From the NCBI GenBank assembly GCA_037355855.1, contig CM074758.1, positions 35,001-99,000 of the forward strand: DNA of 64,000 nucleotides, read 5' to 3'. Positions 19,188 to 29,590 of the stretch are shown here, piece by piece. The DNA comes from Pseudo-nitzschia pungens (Eukaryota; Bacillariophyta; Bacillariophyceae; Bacillariales; Bacillariaceae). The first letter of the stretch is position 1; each line of letters opens with the position of its first letter. Made by a program: the position numbers and the translations under genes. Under the pieces are notes generated by a model that did not search any database, had not been told where the DNA came from, and worked only from the letters and a program-made list of their open reading frames with translations.

Positions 19188-19850
19188 ATGCCTACCAGAA
19201 GTGGCCGCAATTATTCCGACAAGGAGCTGAGCAACATGCTCGATGGCGGAGACTTCGATAAGACAGGGGAGTTTACCAGCACCACCAACGCTAGCGCTAC
19301 CGCTGCTATGAATCCAACACAAGCACAAGCGCAAGCTCAAGAATCCGATGGTGTTCCACGAGTTGGTCAATCGTCCGTCCAAGCTGTTTTTCTCCCGACC
19401 CAACCTCCCAATCCTTCTCCAACCGAAGGATTGTCGATTGCCTATCTCGTGCAAGTCATGGCGGACGTGATGAAGGAGTTCCGCGCGGATCGAAAGGAAG
19501 CGAGCGCCGACCAAAAGGCGAGGATGAAGAACACGGAGGAGCTCATCGCGGATCAAAATGAAGTGATCGCGGATGAAAAGGAAGTGATCGCCGATCTAAA
19601 GGAGCTCATCGCGGATCTAAAGGCAAAAGTGGAGATGATGAATGTATCTCTCGAAGCCACTGAAGCAAGCGCAGACCAAAAGGCGAGGATGAAGATCATG
19701 GAGCAGCTCATCGCGGATCAAAAGGAAGTGATCGCGGATCAAAAGGAAGTGATCGCAGGATCAAAAGGAAGTGATGGCGGATCAAAAGGAAGTGATCGCC
19801 GATCTAAAGGCGAGAGTGGAGATGATGAATGTATCTCTCGAACCCGCTGA
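19188..19850 (+). pseudogene. Coiled-coil protein gene with a one-base frameshift
   Basis: ATG at 19188 starts a 220-residue frame: MPTRSGRNYSDKELSN, then a Gln/Ala/Pro linker, then tandem ADQKEVIADLKE-type heptad repeats typical of coiled coil. Near 19755-19760 the repeat GATCGCGGATC reads GATCGCAGGATC, one extra base. The frame then changes to Ser/Gly-rich nonsense (GSKGSDGG) and stops at 19850. The original frame remains open downstream to about 19950 and continues the same repeats. It could be a true pseudogene, a recent slippage allele or a sequencing error. The repeat ASADRR/ADQKARM recalls the ORF at 57971-58189. Confidence 0.6.
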
Positions 19851-20040
19851 AACGAGCGCCGACCGAAGGGCGACGATGGAGATGGAGGAGGTCGGTGGTG
19901 CGGTGAATGATAATAATACTATTATTAGTAGTATTACTACTAGTTCCTAGCGGTGATATTCTGTAGTTTCGACTACTGGTGAGTGAGGCCGTAAGTTTGA
20001 TAACAAAGAGATTTCTTAAATTACAACTAAGTAATCTTAC

Positions 20041-20450
20041 CTAACTCCTTCTAGAATGAAAGTTACAGGGTCAGCATAGAATTGGATTATGGTGTTCACA
20101 GGAATGATTGCTTTGTTTTGATTGTGACGCCGACGCCGGCGCCGGCTGAACCACAACTACTACCAATCGAAGCAGGCCACGAATGGCTCCCCTGATGCCC
20201 GTAGATGGAGATCGTGCTTTGAACCAGGTTCTAACTCCTTCTAGAATGAAAGTTACAGGGTCAGCATAGAATTGGATTATGGTGTTCACAGGAATGATTG
20301 CTTTGTTTTGATTGTGACGCCGACGCCGGCGCCGGCTGAACCACAACTACTACCAATCGAAGCAGGCCAAGAATGGCTCCCCTGATGCCCGTGGATGGAG
20401 ATCGTGCTTTGAACCAGGTTCTGACTCCTTCTAGAAGGAAAGTTACAGTG
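20041..20450. repeat. 190-bp tandem duplication plus partial third unit
   Basis: 20041-20230 and 20231-20420 are near identical, and a third unit begins at 20421 and decays after about 30 bases. It includes the GC palindrome GCCGACGCCGGCGCCGGC. The minus strand stays open through it, but the protein (SQSKQSNHSCEHH) looks non-coding. Confidence 0.9.
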
Positions 20451-20508
20451 TTGTAGAAGAGAAATCTACAATGCTTCAGCCTAGGTAAAAAATTATCGTT
20501 TAATATTG

Positions 20509-20579
20509 TTATAGAAGATCGGCTCTTAGTACAGTTTTGCGTGGTACAAAGGCACTCATAATATAGCAGCCTTTGTATT
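20509..20579 (-). pseudogene. 3' end of the oxygenase-like gene split by gypsy copy 2
   Basis: On the minus strand this segment reads in frame from the 5-bp target duplication (AATAC) as KGCYIMSAFVPRKTVL and ends at TAA (20509-20511). It continues the interrupted frame of 26413-26805 exactly once the gypsy element and one duplicate are left out of account. Confidence 0.8.
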
Positions 20580-20768
20580 TGCCATACCCCGGGTCTACTA
20601 GTGATTAGAATAGTAGTGATATGCAAATTGTGAGCTCTATTGATTAGTCTATCTGCTACAGTTCTAAGAGCTCTCCAACAATCGGCGATTCTATCGACTC
20701 GCTGATTGTTTTTATCCTTATCCTTAATCCAGTCCCGAACGGACTCGTGACTGTTCCGGTGCACGGCA
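20580..20768 (-). repeat. 3' LTR of gypsy copy 2
   Basis: 189 bases with TGCC...GGCA ends; one difference from the other LTR of this copy. Confidence 0.96.
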
Positions 20769-20786
20769 TACTCCTCCATGGTACTG

Positions 20787-23700
20787 TTACGATTTAATAG
20801 GATCCCTGCAATAATAGGGGTGCACTCTCCTAATGTTAACCCGATCGGTTACAAAGGGAGCAGTTTCAATAGTTACAGTTCCATTGTTATGGGCCTTGAT
20901 CACCTTGTAAGGTCCTTGTCGTGGGAAGGATAGTTTAGGAATAATGCCCTTCCTTTCCAGGGTGACATAGTCTCCTTCCTTATAGACATGGGGAATCCTC
21001 TTCTGGTTCTCCCTGATGTTACTCTTGCGGATACTCTTTTGTTTCCTTGCTTGGATTGCTTCCCAATCCACTGGGAAATTCACAGGCATAAACATGTCCC
21101 TTCCAAACACCAGTTGCGCTGGGGAATATCCCAGGGTGGTGTGAATGGCACTTCTGATGGCGTACGCTGCCTTGGTGGTGAATTCCTCAAAAGGGTCCTT
21201 CTCGTGGAGATCTCTTTGTTCCAGGTTAAAGGACAATAGGCAGTCCTTCAGGACCTGGTGGATTCGTTCCAGTACTGAGTTGGATTGTGGGTTCCAAGCC
21301 CCACTGGGCTTCCTTTTCATCCCCATGTTCTCACAGAGCTCTTGGAACTCTGCCTTGAACTCACTCCCGCCGTCAAAGCCAATTTCCTTTGGGCGCGGAT
21401 ATCGTGCTAGCCAAGTACTGTCCAATAATCGTTGAGTTTCTGCTGCATTTGGCGAGTCCTTCAGATGGGCCAATTCAAACCATCCGGTCACCGGGTCCAC
21501 CATGGTGAGAACATGGATGTGGTAGTCTTTACCATTTTTATTGTGGACAGTTGCAGGTCCCCAGAGGTCCACATTGACCCTCTGCCATTTGATGACCTCG
21601 GCTGCTTTCTCCGGTAGTAGTCCATACTTCTTCCGGCCACTCTTCTTGAACATCTGACACGTGTGGCAGTGCTTACAGAGGTCCTGGACGTCCTTTCGTA
21701 GGCCTTTCCAGGTGAACACTGAGCGAATGCTCTGTTCCATTCTCTTTTCTCCGGGATGGACCAACATGCTGTGGTACCATTCCATAACCCTTTCCTTGAG
21801 TTTGTCGGGAATCAGAATCTTTCCTTCTTTGTGGACTAGGTTGTAACCTTCCACCATTTTGGTGGTCAGTCGATTGTCTTTTTCCAGAGCATTCACGATT
21901 CCTGTGTCCTTTTGCTGGTAGAACTGAATCATGTCCGGGGCAAGTGGGAATGCACTATTGCCCTGGAATTCTTCCGGTGCTTCTCCAAGCGGGAATAGGA
22001 GTTGCCGGAGGTGCTCTTCCTCATCCGCGTAGGTGAGGGGCTTATTTGGTGGTAGCCATTCCACTGTGTCCGCTGGGTCATCTGTGATGTCCAGGCGAGA
22101 AAGTGCGTCTGCTGCGTCATTGTCTTTGCCAGCAACATGCTTGACTACCGGGTGGAACTCCTCCATAAGGAGTCTCCACCGGACCATCCTTTGGGTGGGC
22201 ATCTGCTGATAGAGCAGGTTAAGGTGGTCTGTGTGAATAATCACGTCTTGTCCTCGTAGGATTCCTTCGAATGCCTTCAGGCCTTCTACTATGCCCAGGA
22301 GTTCTTTTTCTCCAACAGTGTAGTTGAGCTGCGCCGAGTTCAGCTTCCGGATGTAGAAACCAAGGGGCTTGCCATCTTGGCATACAGTTGCTCCCAGTTG
22401 CCTATCGCTGGCGTCTGAGTAGAGATGAAATGGTTTCGTAAAGTCCGGGAATGCAAGCTTTGCTTCATCTGCGAGCATCCTCTTCGCCTCCATGAAAGCT
22501 TTCTGCTCTGCTGGACCCCAGTACCAATTCATTTTGCCCTTTTTCCCTGCGAGTTTGTTCAGAGGGGCTAGGATGTGGGAGCGGCGCTTCCACATGTCCC
22601 GGTAGAAATTTACCATTCCAAGAAACATCTTGAGTTGTTTGGTGTTCTTGGGGGTTTCTAGTCGCTTCATCGCCTCCAGTTTCTTTGGCTGGGGCTGAAT
22701 CCCTTCTGTTGTTAACAGAAATCCCAGATATTCTACTTCTTTTTGCATGAAGAAGGATTTTCTGGGGTTGGCTCGGAAGCCAGCATCGTCCAGTCTCTGT
22801 AGGACTGTATCTATTTTGTTGAGGTGATCCTGTTCGGATTCCCCTTCTCGCTGGATGATGAGAATATCATCAATATAGACCAGGACATAGTCCAGATCAC
22901 CGAGTAGGTTCATCATGACGGATTGGAAGATATCCGGTGCGCATGCGATTCCCATTGCCAGTCTCTTGTAGGCATACTTTCCCCATGGTAAAATGGTAGA
23001 GCAAATCTTTTGGCTCTCCTTGCAAATGGGGATGGTATAGTATCCTTGGGACAAGTCCAGTGCCGTAGCTGATTTGAACTTTTGTAGTCTCTGGATTGTT
23101 TCCCCTATTCGTGGTAGTGGGAACGGTTTTCGTTGGATGGCTGCGTTCATCTTCCGAAAGTCAGTCAGGACGCGAATGTCCCCTGTCTTCTTCGGTTGGC
23201 AAAACGTGGGAGATGCCCATGGTGAATCATCATCATGGGGGAGTTTTTCCAGCACCCCGATGTCACAGAGCCTGGTGATCTCCTTTCGTAAGGCTTGTTC
23301 AAAGGCATGGGGTACCGAATAGTACCGCTGCCGGACCGGTTTGACCCCTGGTTGGAGTTCAATGGACACCGGTTTGATATTTTTCAGAAGACCCAATCCT
23401 CCTCCAAAGAGTGTTGGGAATTTCTTCAGTGTTTTCTTCAAGGCTTCTTTGGACGCGTTTGTAATCTCCAGGTCATTGACCATAGTGTCTATATCGACTT
23501 TGGAGTAGTCTGCATCCAGAATTTTGGCTTGCCTTTCTTCCTCCTGTTGGAGGATTGGACTCTGTGTGTTGGCAAAGAATACTGCCTCACATTTGTCCGG
23601 GTTCGAGAGCTCCCCCATTCCCTTCATGGGGATGGAGTCGCCCTGCCATTCGATTGTTCGGGAGCTGTATTTTATATCCAGTCCCAGTTGTGCCATTAGG

Positions 23701-24050
23701 TCGGATCCTATGATCATGTCATAGGGTACTTCCTCGTGGTGATGATATTCATCCACTTGGAAGGTCCATTTAATGGTCTTGGAGTTTGAAAATTCTATCA
23801 ACCTTAGTCCCACTGAAGCCGCAGACCTGGTTCTGAACTTGCCCCCGTAGGTATTGTAGGTGACAGATCTTTGGTCTCGGTTCGTTAGTTGACTTCGGTC
23901 GACAAAGTGCCTTAGTATGATGGATTTGGAGCACCCAGAGTCTAATAGGCCCCGGAGCATCCTCCCCCTTCCCTTGTGGTCCAATACCTCCACACAGATG
24001 TCCGCAAATCTGTTGATGATCCGGGGTCCGGTGTGGATGGTATCAGCCAT
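20787..24050 (-). CDS. pol: Pol polyprotein of gypsy copy 2
   Basis: 1087 residues, the same length as copy 1 and differing by scattered substitutions. All motifs are kept: protease LLDSG, RT LTDFRKMN and YIDDILI, RNase H LYSDAS, integrase WYHSMLVHPG with CKHCHTCQ, and the DDE residues in VDLWGP, GFDGGSEF and SVLERIHQ. The ATG follows directly on the gag UGA in the same frame. No disabling change is seen. Confidence 0.97.
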   Translation of the reverse strand: MADTIHTGPRIINRFADICVEVLDHKGRGRMLRGLLDSGCSKSIILRHFVDRSQLTNRDQRSVTYNTYGGKFRTRSAASVGLRLIEFSNSKTIKWTFQVDEYHHHEEVPYDMIIGSDLMAQLGLDIKYSSRTIEWQGDSIPMKGMGELSNPDKCEAVFFANTQSPILQQEEERQAKILDADYSKVDIDTMVNDLEITNASKEALKKTLKKFPTLFGGGLGLLKNIKPVSIELQPGVKPVRQRYYSVPHAFEQALRKEITRLCDIGVLEKLPHDDDSPWASPTFCQPKKTGDIRVLTDFRKMNAAIQRKPFPLPRIGETIQRLQKFKSATALDLSQGYYTIPICKESQKICSTILPWGKYAYKRLAMGIACAPDIFQSVMMNLLGDLDYVLVYIDDILIIQREGESEQDHLNKIDTVLQRLDDAGFRANPRKSFFMQKEVEYLGFLLTTEGIQPQPKKLEAMKRLETPKNTKQLKMFLGMVNFYRDMWKRRSHILAPLNKLAGKKGKMNWYWGPAEQKAFMEAKRMLADEAKLAFPDFTKPFHLYSDASDRQLGATVCQDGKPLGFYIRKLNSAQLNYTVGEKELLGIVEGLKAFEGILRGQDVIIHTDHLNLLYQQMPTQRMVRWRLLMEEFHPVVKHVAGKDNDAADALSRLDITDDPADTVEWLPPNKPLTYADEEEHLRQLLFPLGEAPEEFQGNSAFPLAPDMIQFYQQKDTGIVNALEKDNRLTTKMVEGYNLVHKEGKILIPDKLKERVMEWYHSMLVHPGEKRMEQSIRSVFTWKGLRKDVQDLCKHCHTCQMFKKSGRKKYGLLPEKAAEVIKWQRVNVDLWGPATVHNKNGKDYHIHVLTMVDPVTGWFELAHLKDSPNAAETQRLLDSTWLARYPRPKEIGFDGGSEFKAEFQELCENMGMKRKPSGAWNPQSNSVLERIHQVLKDCLLSFNLEQRDLHEKDPFEEFTTKAAYAIRSAIHTTLGYSPAQLVFGRDMFMPVNFPVDWEAIQARKQKSIRKSNIRENQKRIPHVYKEGDYVTLERKGIIPKLSFPRQGPYKVIKAHNNGTVTIETAPFVTDRVNIRRVHPYYCRDPIKS

Positions 24051-25475
24051 TCAGTTGTGGGATCCTTTCTTTTTAAAGGTCTTTCTGTACTTTCTTCTGT
24101 ACTCTTTGAGTTCTCGTTCGGAGATGTCGATCTCGTCATCGGAGACTTCGTGGTCGGCTTGGGCCGTGGCCAGTACATAGGAGTACTCGTGATTTGATAA
24201 GTTCCTTCCCCAGTGGGGTTTGGAGTGCTGCTCGTTGTCTGAGTCTTCCTTTGCTACAAAATGCTCCTTGAGCAAGTTGAGCGTCTCCCGGTCGAACTTT
24301 CCCTTCTTGGGGGGTCCGCCGGTTAGTTTCCAGCATTTGCCGGCGTGGACCTTGCCACAGGTCTTGCATAGCTGTTTGTTGCTGTTGTCCATAGGGCGCT
24401 TCTTTTTGCCAGGGGACTTGGCGTGTCCTCCCCCAGAAGTGGCCTTGGGAGTTTTCTTGGCGACGCCGGTCTGCTTTTCGAGATCGGTGAGGCGTTGGTG
24501 CATTAGTGCTTCCTTTCGGATGGTGATTTCCAGATTTTCGAGCTTGTCGATAGTGGTGTTAAAGGAGTGGGTGTAGAGGTCCCAACTAATGTGTTCCAGC
24601 TTCTCGCGTTGGGAGTGGGTCATGTTGGAATCCAGGATTTCCTTCAGTTCTCCTTGGGTGAAACTTCGTGGCGTTTCCATTTGGTCACTTCCACATTCCC
24701 AGAGGCATTCTGGGAGATAGCTTTGGAGTTCTGCCATTCGGTTGGCCCAGGCTCTGATGCCATGTTTGAGGTCGACGCGCATGCCTCGCATAAATCGTCG
24801 AAGGACGATGTACGAGCGTCTGCCGTTTTGGTCATTGCCAAAGATTTTGAGTTTGAGGGCATGCATGCATTCCTCCAAGACATCCTTCCGGTACTCCTGG
24901 GATTGGTAGTACTGGGTGAGGGCGCTTGCGACCTTTTTCTTTGGGATTGGGGACTCGAGGTTGTCGGTCTCCGATTCTTTGTCCGATCTCGCCGTGGCTG
25001 TGTCGGTTTTGTCGGCGTTTGGAGATTTCTCCTTTGCCTTTTCCTTGGTGGCTCCCGTGGGAGTTGCGTCTTGTCCCATCGATAATAGGATGTTTGCCTG
25101 GTCTCGTTGTTCGATTTCTTGGATCTTTTTCTGCACTCGTTTGGTGCTGTGGATCTTGTGGTTCGGCTCTGCCAAGTAGGTCCGCTGGAGCGTTCGCTGG
25201 ACAAGTCCGAGTGCCTCGTTAGAGAGGATTCTCTGTAGAACATCCAGTTTCTGGTCTCCGTGGAGTTTGTCATTGCCAGCAATTTTCTGGTCAAAGTCTC
25301 TCTTCCAGATGAGGAAGAGTTCTGGTCTTTCAGTACCATTGAGAACTTTCAGGTAGTCACTGAATGCGATTCCACCTTGTTCACTGTCTACGTTCATCTT
25401 TACGGCGTTGGCGTCTTCCGGCCAGTCCTCCCGTGTGATGTTGAAAGGTTTTAGTTTGTTTATCTTGGTCGCCAT
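24051..25475 (-). CDS. gag: Gag polyprotein of gypsy copy 2
   Basis: 474 residues, homologous to 921-2318. The zinc knuckle CKTCGKVHAGKC is conserved. The region of residues about 110-165 (between EQRDQANILLSMG and IPKKKV) is diverged and longer than in copy 1, so this linker tolerates change. It ends in UGA immediately before the pol ATG, as in copy 1. Confidence 0.95.
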   Translation of the reverse strand: MATKINKLKPFNITREDWPEDANAVKMNVDSEQGGIAFSDYLKVLNGTERPELFLIWKRDFDQKIAGNDKLHGDQKLDVLQRILSNEALGLVQRTLQRTYLAEPNHKIHSTKRVQKKIQEIEQRDQANILLSMGQDATPTGATKEKAKEKSPNADKTDTATARSDKESETDNLESPIPKKKVASALTQYYQSQEYRKDVLEECMHALKLKIFGNDQNGRRSYIVLRRFMRGMRVDLKHGIRAWANRMAELQSYLPECLWECGSDQMETPRSFTQGELKEILDSNMTHSQREKLEHISWDLYTHSFNTTIDKLENLEITIRKEALMHQRLTDLEKQTGVAKKTPKATSGGGHAKSPGKKKRPMDNSNKQLCKTCGKVHAGKCWKLTGGPPKKGKFDRETLNLLKEHFVAKEDSDNEQHSKPHWGRNLSNHEYSYVLATAQADHEVSDDEIDISERELKEYRRKYRKTFKKKGSHN

Positions 25476-26223
25476 GGTGGGTTGATCAGTTGTTTAATGA
25501 TTTATTTTAGTTACACTATTACTGTTATCCTGTTGCTTTGCGCTGAACTGGGCAAGAATGATTACTCCAGTTCTTCCAGTTTTCAGTTCTAGTTTAAGTT
25601 GCTCTCGTGATAACTCGTGTTATAGCTGATTTTCCCCCTGGTCTGTTCAGTGGTGGGAGTTGTTTCTCTCTTTAGCTCACGGGAATCCTGTGGTTCCCCG
25701 GAGTTGTTTCTGTTTTTATTTCGTGGGATTCGATTCCCGTGGTTCTCCGGCGTTGCTTCTTTATTAAGCTGTCACCGGGCCGGTCCCACTTCTCGTTGTC
25801 CCGTGGGATTAGTGGTGTTTGGGTATTTGATGTATACCTTTCCGGATATCTGTATATTTTGGTTTTGGTTGGCATACCCTTTTCGGTCTGTCCATCCACT
25901 CAGAGTTGGTCCAATTAGTCCATTCACTGATTTATGTGTCACTTTTTCGGTGTGTATTTTCGAGTTTTTCGATTATTTCCTGTTGTCGACCATGGTCCTG
26001 TTTGGGTACTTAGGTGTCTCTGTTGCTGCTGTTGCTCCCTTCTTTGAGCGCTAACAGTTGCTGGGGTCGGTCTTCCTTGTGCTGCAGACACTGGATATCC
26101 TTCTCCCTGTTTTGCTTCTCCGTGCCTCCATTTTTTCCGGCAGTCTTTCGATCTCGTCGGCGCCTTGACCGATCGATCTCTTTCTGCTCATGGTCATCAG
26201 CACTCAGCTTGATTTTAAAATCA
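25476..26223 (-). other. Gypsy copy 2 untranslated leader
   Basis: Counterpart of 179-920 in copy 1, colinear over its length, with the same GATTTTAAAATC palindrome beside the LTR. Confidence 0.8.
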
Positions 26224-26412
26224 TGCCATACCCCGGGTCTACTAGTGATTAGAATAGTAGTGATATGCAAATTGTGAGCTCTATTGATTAGTCTATCTGC
26301 TACAGTTCTAAGAGCTCTCCAACAATCAGCGATTCTATCGACTCGCTGATTGTTTTTATCCTTATCCTTAATCCAGTCCCGAACGGACTCGTGACTGTTC
26401 CGGTGCACGGCA
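26224..26412 (-). repeat. 5' LTR of gypsy copy 2
   Basis: 189 bases with the same ends as the other LTR, followed by GTATT, the right-hand target duplicate. Confidence 0.96.
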
Positions 26413-26805
26413 GTATTTAGGATTGGAACAGCTATGCAAAATGGTAGGGTTAAACAGCAATGTATCCCCACAACGAAGAGGGATTTTGATTCCATAGGAA
26501 GGGAAAATAAAATAATATATAACCTCGTCATCATCTATACTCACCTCCCCAACCTTCGACGGACCAACAACAGTCAAAAGAGTGTAGTAATAGTCATCAT
26601 CGATATGGCACTTGGAATGGTATTCCTTACCAATTGAGAAGGCAACTGCGTGACTACCAACTGTTGTGAGTGTTGTTTGCTCCACAACCTGACGGATCAC
26701 AGAAATTTCATGACCAAAAAAGTTCTGAAGCGGACGTATACTTTTGGTAGCTCGCCTTTCGTCCCAATTGCTTTGTTGTCGACGCTGCTGTGGTGGTTGT
26801 TTTCA
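26413..26805 (-). pseudogene. 2OG-Fe(II) oxygenase-like host gene, 5' part, disrupted by gypsy
   Basis: An open minus-strand frame runs from about 26805. It passes WDERRATKSIRPLQNFFG and HSKCHIDDDYYYT, then FIFPSYGIKIPLRCGD and LLFNPTILHSCSNP, up to the gypsy LTR. The remaining residues follow at 20509-20579. The HxD (HID) and later His (ILHS) resemble the iron-binding triad of a double-stranded beta-helix oxygenase. I know similar repeated ORFs from diatoms but cannot name a function. No good ATG is seen; the 5' side runs into the minisatellite at 26815, so the start may be lost or lie in another exon. The gypsy insertion separates the last 20 or so residues from the rest. Confidence 0.65.
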
Positions 26806-26814
26806 TCTTGGGGT

Positions 26815-27720
26815 TGAATCGATCGGGGCAATCGTTGTACCGTAGGGTTGAATGGATCGGGGCAATCGTGGTAGGGTTGAATCGATCGGGGCAATCGTTG
26901 TACCGTAGGGTTGAATGGATCGGGGCAATCGTGGTAGGGTTGAATCGATCGGGCAATCGTTGTACCGTAGGGTTGAATCGATCGTGGCTATCGTGGTACC
27001 GTAGGGTTGAATCGATCGGGGCTATCGTGGTACCGTAGGGTTGAATCGGTCGGGGCTTCGGATCTACCGTATGAATTGTAGAGATGAATCGGTCGGGGAT
27101 ACTGCCGTTCTCTTCTTTATCCTACGTCACGAAAACAAAGAACTAGAGCCTGTTGAAGTCCTACCCGTAGGTATTCCTTACTTTTTCCAGCAAAAGGATG
27201 TATTCGGACTAAAGTACAATGAGCCAGGAGCCTACCAGTGGGGGTTCTCCTCGTTCTCGGGACGGAGTGCAATAAAGCAACTCTGCTCAAAATAAGTCGG
27301 ATTTGCGATCGGGGCTATCGTTGTAGGGTTTAATCGATCGGGGCAATCGTGGTAGGGTTGAATCGATCGGGGCTATCGTGGTGGGGTTGAAACGATCGGG
27401 GCTATCGTAATACCGTAGGGTTGAATCGATCGGGGCTATCGTGGTAGGGTTGAATCGATCGGGGCAATCGTGGTAGGGTTGAATCGATCGGGGCTATCGT
27501 GGTAGGGTTGAATCGATCGGGGCTATCGTGGTACCGTAGGGTTGACTCGATCGGGGCTATCGTTGTAGCGTAGGGTTGAATCGATCGGGGCAGCCGTGGT
27601 GGGGTTGAATGGATCGGGGCTATCGTGGTAGGGTTGACTCGATCGGGGCTATCGTTGTAGCGTAGGGTTGAATCGATCGGGGCAATCGTGGTAGGGTTGA
27701 ATCGATCGGATCTATGAATC
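26815..27720. repeat. TTGAATCGATCGGGG minisatellite
   Basis: Units of about 29 or 37 bases (TTGAATCGATCGGGGCTATC then GTGGTAGGG or GTGGTACCGTAGGG) are repeated roughly 20 times. A 269-bp unique module interrupts the array at 27035-27303 and recurs at 27721-27989. Confidence 0.9.
27035..27303 (+). repeat. 269-bp duplicated module, copy 1, with an 84-codon ORF
   Basis: Identical by eye to 27721-27989 (offset 686). It contains an 84-codon frame at 27041-27295 with protein-like composition (LEPVEVLPVGIPYFFQQKD and YQWGFSSFSGRSAIKQ). This may be a captured exon of an unknown gene; no start codon context or domain supports an independent gene. Confidence 0.75.
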
Positions 27721-27989
27721 GTAGGGTTGAATCGGTCGGGGCTTCGGATCTACCGTATGAATTGTAGAGATGAATCGGTCGGGGATACTGCCGTTCTCTT
27801 CTTTATCCTACGTCACGAAAACAAAGAACTAGAGCCTGTTGAAGTCCTACCCGTAGGTATTCCTTACTTTTTCCAGCAAAAGGATGTATTCGGACTAAAG
27901 TACAATGAGCCAGGAGCCTACCAGTGGGGGTTCTCCTCGTTCTCGGGACGGAGTGCAATAAAGCAACTCTGCTCAAAATAAGTCGGATT
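27721..27989 (+). repeat. 269-bp duplicated module, copy 2, with the same ORF
   Basis: Second copy of the module, with the same 84-codon frame at 27727-27981. The lack of differences implies a very recent duplication or homogenisation. Confidence 0.75.
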
Positions 27990-28249
27990 GTGAATCGAAA
28001 CAGAAGAAAAAAGTGAGATCTACCGAAAAGAGTGATTCTGTGAGGAGGCAACAAGTTGTAAAGAAGAATTGGAGTGACTCAAGAAAAGGAGTGACTCAGT
28101 CGGCATAAAAGAACAAAAAGATTACGTCATCGAATTTTTTTTTCTACTTATATTCCTGTACAGTTTGTACTGAAAAATCGAATTTTTTGATTGGCTCATT
28201 CACTCAGCAACTCTATCGGTAGAATAATAAGGTAAACCTTACCATGGTA

Positions 28250-28385
28250 TGGTCGTTGAAAGGAACAAACCACAGGCTTGGATCGTAGGATCGTAGGATC
28301 GTACGGTAGGGGTCGTTGAAAGGAACAAACCACAGGCTTGGATCGTAGGATCGTAGGGTCGTTGAAAGGAACAAACCAGGTACCC
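28250..28385. repeat. Minisatellite CACAGGCTTGGATCGTAGG
   Basis: Three partial units of GGTCGTTGAAAGGAACAAAC plus CACAGGCTTGGATCGTAGG. The same array recurs at 30490-30680 on the same strand and at 47480-47760 in reverse. Confidence 0.85.
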
Positions 28386-28734
28386 GTTTGTTAACACACT
28401 TATTTTAGGTCTAATCCACACTTTTTACCCACACTTTTAAACTAGTACCGGTACAGCATACGGTACTACATTGCCCATGTTCTTCTTCTTCTCCAGCAAT
28501 CGAATCACCGAAACACTTGCACCTTGACCGCACCACTCTTAACACTGTTGGGGTTGGGGTTGTTGGGACTAATGGGTTGTTGGTTGTTGGGTTGTTGGGT
28601 TGTTGGTTGTTGGGTTGTTGGGGTTATTGGGTTGGGTTGGGTTGGGTTGGGGTTGTTGTTGGTAGCTTCCGTGGGTAGGAGTGTACGGTAAGTATTAGTA
28701 GCAAAGTTAAAAAAGTGTATATTCGCGTATTCGC
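28386..28734. other. Low-complexity GTTGTTGGG-rich intergenic stretch
   Basis: 28550-28665 is made of TTGGG and GTTGTTGGG runs. No gene is seen. Confidence 0.6.
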
Positions 28735-29228
28735 ACTTTTCAAAAGTGGGCGCTCGGAACGCAGATACGACAAATGAAGTCGAAGGGAACGCAGATGGGG
28801 TACTTCGGGTTGGAATTCTTTGGTTGGTACGCTAATAGGGTAATAAACCAAAATGGGGATAAATTCGGTACGCAGATCTGGTAATGAAAACAGATGATAC
28901 TTCCCGCTCTATCCAAATATACAGTAATGTAATATTTTAATGATCCTCAACAGTATTTATGAACAGTAGGGCTATAATGATTGCGTCCACCGGGAGAAAA
29001 ACACGCACGGTAAATATGCACGGTAACATGCACAATAACATGCACGATAACATGCACGATAACATGCACGATAACATGCACGGTAACATGCACGATAACA
29101 TGCACGGTAACATGCAAAATGGGTACAAACGGGTTCAAACGGGTTCAAACGGGTTCAAACAGGTTCAAACAGGTTCAAACGGGTACAGCAACCGGTTTCA
29201 AACGGGTTCAAACGGGTTCAAACGGTAA

Positions 29229-29590
29229 GATTTTTGAATCTACGTGTTAAATTTTTAACCATTAATCCGGTCGACCCGGTACTTAACTATTGACCGGGTA
29301 AACTTTCAATACTAATTAGAATATTTAAGACGGAGATTCAAATTAATACATAGAAAACATTTTAATTATCGTATTGACGGTGGGAAATTGTTACTTGAGG
29401 TATTTTTTGTTAGTACCGTGCATGTTAATGTGCATGTTATCGTGAATGTTATCGTGCATGCTATCGTGCATGCTATCGTGCATGTTATCGTGCATGTTAT
29501 CGTGCATCTTACCGTGTACCTTAAGTAACCATTCGAGCTTCAATTTTACACGGGGAATAGTTAAAAATTTAACACGTAGATTCAAAAATC
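29229..29590. repeat. MITE inside the foldback element, copy 1
   Basis: Terminal inverted repeat GATTTTTGAATCTACGTGTT at 29229 and its complement ending at 29590. The interior shares ATTAGAATATTTAA and GGAGATTCAA with copy 2. A minisatellite lies inside it. Confidence 0.7.

Larger units (their letters stand above)
20580..26412 (-). mobile_element. Ty3/gypsy LTR retrotransposon, copy 2 (complete)
   Basis: 5833 bases, the same family as copy 1 in reverse orientation. LTRs at 20580-20768 and 26224-26412 (189 bases each) differ at one site (G/A near 20685/26329). The target duplication GTATT stands at 20575-20579 and 26413-26417. Gag and pol are intact. It interrupts a host reading frame. Confidence 0.98.

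Noticed and set aside
26697..26956. ORFs reading RSIQPYHDCPDRFNPTT repeats.
   Set aside because: Translation of the CGATCGGGG minisatellite.
28550..28665. TTGGG-rich run that could be telomeric.
   Set aside because: Units are irregular GTTGTTGGG/GTTGGG, not a regular telomere repeat, and genes continue on both sides.
29017..29115. Short repeats with spacing resembling an array of direct repeats and spacers.
   Set aside because: The units are a simple 13-14-base minisatellite with no unique spacers, in a eukaryotic context.
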